Position numbers and translations under genes: made by a program. From Paraglomus occultum (taxonomy: Eukaryota; Glomeromycota; Glomeromycetes; Paraglomerales; Paraglomeraceae), in the NCBI GenBank assembly GCA_910592205.1, contig CAJVPJ010001302.1, positions 1 through 10,685 of the forward strand: DNA of 10,685 nucleotides, in the 5' to 3' direction. Numbering within the stretch: the first letter of the stretch is position 1; each line of letters begins with the position of its first letter. The notes beneath the pieces are model-generated. The model had not been told where the DNA came from. It made no database searches and worked only from the letters and a program-made list of their open reading frames with translations. Of the stretch, positions 7,812 to 10,685 are shown in pieces.

Positions 7812-9276
7812 TCACATATCGTTTATATTATCCTTTACATCGTTATTTCCAATGATTACACCAATGGCCATCATTAAAAATGACATAATAATAGACCAGA
7901 TACCGATAACAATGTCTATCCACAGAGGCCGTTTAGGAAGGTAATAGCGTTTAACTGAAGATGCATTTTCGTAGTGTGTGTCGAGGTATATGTAATAGGC
8001 ATATATAGGGTAGCTGATTATATAGCAGAACTGGAAAACAAGGAATCTAAGAAAACGGAGCGACACAAGACGATTAGTATAAGAATATAGTTAAATCAGC
8101 AACCCAAGCACACCCATCATTCTTGAGGAAAGTAAATATGCTTAACAGGATTAGCGAAATGATAAATTTTCAAATTAGGAGTATGATTATCCCGACTTCT
8201 CCGTGAAGATAATGATGTCGAGTATAATCATCGTGTATCAATACGACTATGCAACCCCATCGTAGCCTCAAAACTAATACTTACGCCTTTAAACTTTGCA
8301 AAAACCATGTAGCAAGTATATTACCGCCGGTGTGTACAATGCTTGCAAATATTAACGGTATCAGTTGTTTTGGATGTTCGATTGTAGTCGGGAAGAGACC
8401 ATGTTTTACGTCATCGGTGTCTTCAACAAGAACGAGTGGAATGGTATCGGATGCGTAATTTCTCACATACTTTCGCGTGTTAACGTAGATAATTATGAAG
8501 ACCGTTGGAAGCGCAAAATCAGAGCAAAGGCCTATTGACAAAGTCATTGAGGCCGAGTTAGTCGATTTTAGTATCATTCGATCTAACAAAATCTGGATTT
8601 GTTTTCTTTACTTCTTACCTTGCCATTTAAAGATTATTGCGTCATAGGGCCATGGCAAGAACACACCCAAAGCAACGACGATAAATATATATGCAAACAA
8701 GATAATAAAGAACCATTGGTTCTTGACCCTTCCTCCCATAAATAACAATAACAGAATCGCAACCTCCCATGCATTATGCAAAACACCGAACGTTAACCAC
8801 AACTTCCCGAGATCAAACACTAGAAATGCCGTTCCCGCAAAATGAGTAAATAATATGTAATAAGCTAGCAGACGATTAAATAAAGTCGTCGGGGTTACAT
8901 GAGAGCCATCGTAGAAGGAAGTGACGCATTTAGCGGGTATATGATAGGACGGATTTGTCCATATTATAGAAAGAAACCCAGCAATGCCGCCCACTAAAAC
9001 AGAGAAGCCTGCGGCAGCATCCAAGACGAAAGGATCGAAACCTTGAAAAATAGGAATTATGATGAGGAAGTTGTTAATTGAATTGATATGGAGGCGTAAT
9101 TTCCGACATATTCTTTCCCTACCTTGCCATGTCCCATGCCAAGCGGGATATCCTGTAAATCTAGACTTGTCCTGAGCAGGAATGCTGCCATCCTTGGGTC
9201 GAGGAAAGAATATTAGAACAGTGCCCAATACTGCTAGAGAGACAATTACAGCGGAGCTGCCTTTAAATCTCGTCAT
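7812..9276 (-). CDS. Multi-spanning membrane protein of unknown function
   Basis: Exons on the minus strand are 9276-9123, 9041-8619, 8531-8285 and 8046-7812; they join in frame to 352 aa. The start is the first ATG after an in-frame stop near 9343. About eight or nine hydrophobic segments are visible, roughly residues 8-24 (N-terminal anchor), 60-79, 106-128, 132-152, 160-181, 197-208, 247-270, 274-293 and 318-340. Hydrophilic loops include SFYDGSHVTPTTLF (93-106) and an acidic loop VEDTDDVKHG (228-237). The first intron-bearing junction gives ...WHGTWQ-G-FDPF... and the second ...FKWQ-G-LCSDF...; both fall in a glycine codon. I do not recognise the family. Small polar residues and GG pairs inside helices (GFSVLVGGIAGF) resemble transporters or receptor-like membrane proteins, but that is not evidence of function. 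Coding quality is good throughout, unlike the pseudogenes to its left. Confidence 0.75.
8047..8284 (-). other. Membrane-protein intron 3 (238 nt), possibly holding an alternative exon
   Basis: Perfect donor GTAAGT; branch-like ACTAAT and acceptor TTTTCTTAG, phase 2. The join gives ...SLKA-FLVFQFCYIIS..., continuing as a plausible membrane helix. It is nearly three times the length of the other introns in the window. An internal AG at 8200-8199 gives an 86-nt intron and an in-frame alternative exon (see findings). Confidence 0.65.
8532..8618 (-). other. Membrane-protein intron 2 (87 nt)
   Basis: Donor GTAAGA, perfect branch site GACTAAC, acceptor TCAATAG, phase 1. Retention stops after two Lys codons. 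A closer AG (8594-8593) would leave the wrong frame, which decides the acceptor. Confidence 0.8.
9042..9122 (-). other. Membrane-protein intron 1 (81 nt, length divisible by 3, no stop)
   Basis: Donor GTAGGG after CAAG, acceptor TTTTTCAAG, phase 1, with an ATTAAC branch-like site. Because its length is a multiple of three and it has no stop, the reading frame passes through it. Retention would add 27 residues, partly basic (RERICRKLRLH). I favour splicing because the pattern matches the next intron and the junction forms a Gly codon. Confidence 0.65.
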
Positions 9277-9448
9277 AATCGTTGATCGAGCAAAAAAGAT
9301 TCTGTTTGTACTTGTGGTCGAGAATTTTATATCAACACTGCCATTCTATTCGTTATTTGATATCATGAATCTGTGACACTAACATGCCCCGATATAAAGT
9401 TTCGCTGCAGGTTGTTGATCTTATCAAATTTATGTTTAGATTATCAAA

Positions 9449-9544
9449 ATGGGTGACAAAACCGGTAAACAAAACCTCATTGTAATATCAATACTATCAA
9501 CGGTTAGCATTACGATAGCGATAAACGAAAGACATTGTAATTAG
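9449..9544 (+). CDS. Possible 31-residue peptide with one membrane helix, or first exon
   Basis: ATG preceded by ATCAAA, then MGDKTGKQNL and a hydrophobic run, IVISILSTVSITIAI, before TAG. The charged N-terminus followed by a single 15-residue hydrophobic segment resembles a small membrane protein or the signal-bearing first exon of a larger gene; a GTAATT near its end could be a donor. It is too short to be sure and no family is recognised. It is divergent from the membrane-protein gene, about 170 bp away. Confidence 0.2.
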   Translation: MGDKTGKQNLIVISILSTVSITIAINERHCN

Positions 9545-9962
9545 TATGGGACATAATTTGTTTATTAAACCACGGTGGTAAGAACGATAGTGACCGAATT
9601 CCTGCCGAACTGATGATTTGTAATTTTAAACGGGTAAATCCAGTTATGGATATTGGGCTAAAGTTTGTAGAACAGTCAAAAAGTTGAGGTCACATGATGA
9701 TAGATGCACAAAACAAGGTGCGGTCTTGTCTTAGAGACAATCATCTTCACGATGTTGGCTTAACTAGAAGCAGTAAACTCTTCATTATCTACGGACAAAA
9801 GATCTTGCAGATTTGTCTTGCTTTCATTTTACGTCAGTGACTGATATGATCGATTTTTCCGAAAAGCTTGGCATCCTTAACCGATTTGGAAATGCAAGAT
9901 GTGGGGTTGGCAAAAAAGAAGATCGAGTGACCTTCATTGCAAATTCGGCACTATCGTAGACC

Positions 9963-9982
9963 CGATCCGATCCGATCCGACC
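9963..9982. repeat. Short tandem repeat of CGATC
   Basis: Three CGATC units and a degenerate fourth (CGACC). No function is inferred. Confidence 0.7.
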
Positions 9983-10610
9983 TGTCCCTCTAACACCCGA
10001 ACTGCGAGAGATTATAGTGGGGTACTGTACATGATTTTCATAGATATTAATGTCAGTGTTGTCTGTCTGCATTAATAGTAACTTGTTTAAATTTACAATT
10101 CTCCTCTTGTTATATAACATATTATTATTGACCCGCTTCGGAGAGGAGAGCGTTTGTAGAAAACAATACATGCTCGCGTTAGACAAATGTCTTTATAAGC
10201 ATACGCGTGTCGCGTCGGATAATAATCTGTGATTGTATTATATGGCAAGATGAACGCACCATTGTCTATTGTACGCATTCCTTGTAGGATAACATTATTG
10301 CTACTCCGACGAGTAAAAGTCACGCGCGTACCTGAAAACTAATTGTCTCATAAATAACGAAAGTTCAGCATGTACACAGAAATTTTGTTGAATCTCATGT
10401 CATATCAATAAGAATGCCACGTAAAACATGATAACAACGCCACCTTAACGAAATCACAAAGCATCTGTCCGACACAGCAATGTCAAAATTTTAAGCCGTT
10501 AGCATATTAGGTATTAAGAGAACGAAAAGAATTTTCCAAGTATAAAACCATGATGCGACGGGAACAAAGTGCGGTTTGACTAGAATCACGTGTTCAGCGG
10601 TACTTCACTG

Positions 10611-10685
10611 TACAGTGGCCTGCCAAAATTTTACGACCACCCGTGCCGATCATCACATTTATTATGAGTAGAAGCGATTTTCTAT
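10611..10685 (+). mobile_element. Possible terminal inverted repeat of a Tc1/mariner-like element running off the right edge
   Basis: TA followed by CAGTGGCCTGCCAAAATTTT and then ACGACCACCC has the look of Tc1/mariner/IS630 termini: TA target, CAGTGG start, central A4T4. It also aligns with the arm of the palindrome at 3750 at 14 of the first 20 positions by eye. The bases before it make CACTGTACAGTG (10606-10617) a perfect 12-bp palindrome. The partner repeat and transposase would lie beyond the window, so this is only suggestive. Confidence 0.4.

Larger units (their letters stand above)
9277..10610. other. Gene-poor right flank
   Basis: Upstream of the membrane-protein gene; its promoter should lie just right of 9276. 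Apart from the small frame at 9449, no protein-like reading is convincing. A 120-codon minus frame (10186-9824) begins at TTG, crosses a GATCC tandem repeat and has no domain, and shorter frames at 10050-10323 overlap it; I treat all as chance. Confidence 0.5.

Noticed and set aside
8249-8458. Plus-strand frame opposite the membrane-protein exons
   Set aside because: It is a shadow of the minus-strand coding exon 8531-8285.
9824-10186. 120-codon minus-strand frame
   Set aside because: Begins at TTG, crosses a CGATC tandem repeat and shows no domain or intron logic; treated as chance.
1-10685. tRNA, rRNA, CRISPR array or bacterial operon
   Set aside because: No tRNA B-box with a matching cloverleaf, no rRNA-like stretch and no spaced direct repeats were seen; introns and polyadenylation-like signals indicate a eukaryote.

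Overview
The window looks like nuclear DNA of an AT-rich fungus, most probably an arbuscular mycorrhizal fungus (Glomeromycotina, Rhizophagus/Gigaspora type). The reasons are short GT-AG introns (65-87 nt, one of 238 nt), a protein kinase preceded by the zinc-ribbon plus 'WTSGN..ID.FI..Q' plus 'EWIPY' leader typical of the expanded kinase families of these fungi, and decayed F-box/LRR, retropepsin-like and tyrosine-recombinase genes. The lineage is inferred from remembered family patterns; no search was run. There is no sign of bacterial operons, rRNA, tRNA or CRISPR.

Two genes look intact. On the plus strand, 1011-3508 is a four-exon kinase gene (761 aa) in which three degenerate copies of the kinase N-lobe stand in front of one complete catalytic domain. 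On the minus strand, 9276-7812 is a four-exon gene (352 aa) for a multi-spanning membrane protein of unknown function.

Between them lies a graveyard. On the minus strand there is a frameshifted retropepsin-like aspartyl protease with a changed active site (5547-5075), an F-box/LRR pseudogene (6441-5680) and a tyrosine-recombinase-like relic (7479-6921). On the plus strand there is a broken Ser-rich gene (6542-6869) that converges on the recombinase relic. A 52-bp near-perfect palindrome bounded by TA (3748-3799) and a sequence resembling a Tc1/mariner terminal repeat near the right edge (10611 onward) suggest DNA transposon activity.

The left edge may hold the start of a minus-strand gene (141-1). 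The stretches 142-1010, 3509-5074 and 9277-10610 contain no gene I can support beyond a possible 31-residue frame at 9449. The neighbours do not look like a pathway; this is ordinary accessory territory where paralogous families expand and decay.

The most unusual object is the kinase. Introns 1, 2 and 3 all fall in phase 0 at the same structural position, just after the alpha-C glutamate, in successive N-lobe copies. That is strong evidence for serial internal duplication of a unit made of N-lobe, intron and zinc ribbon.
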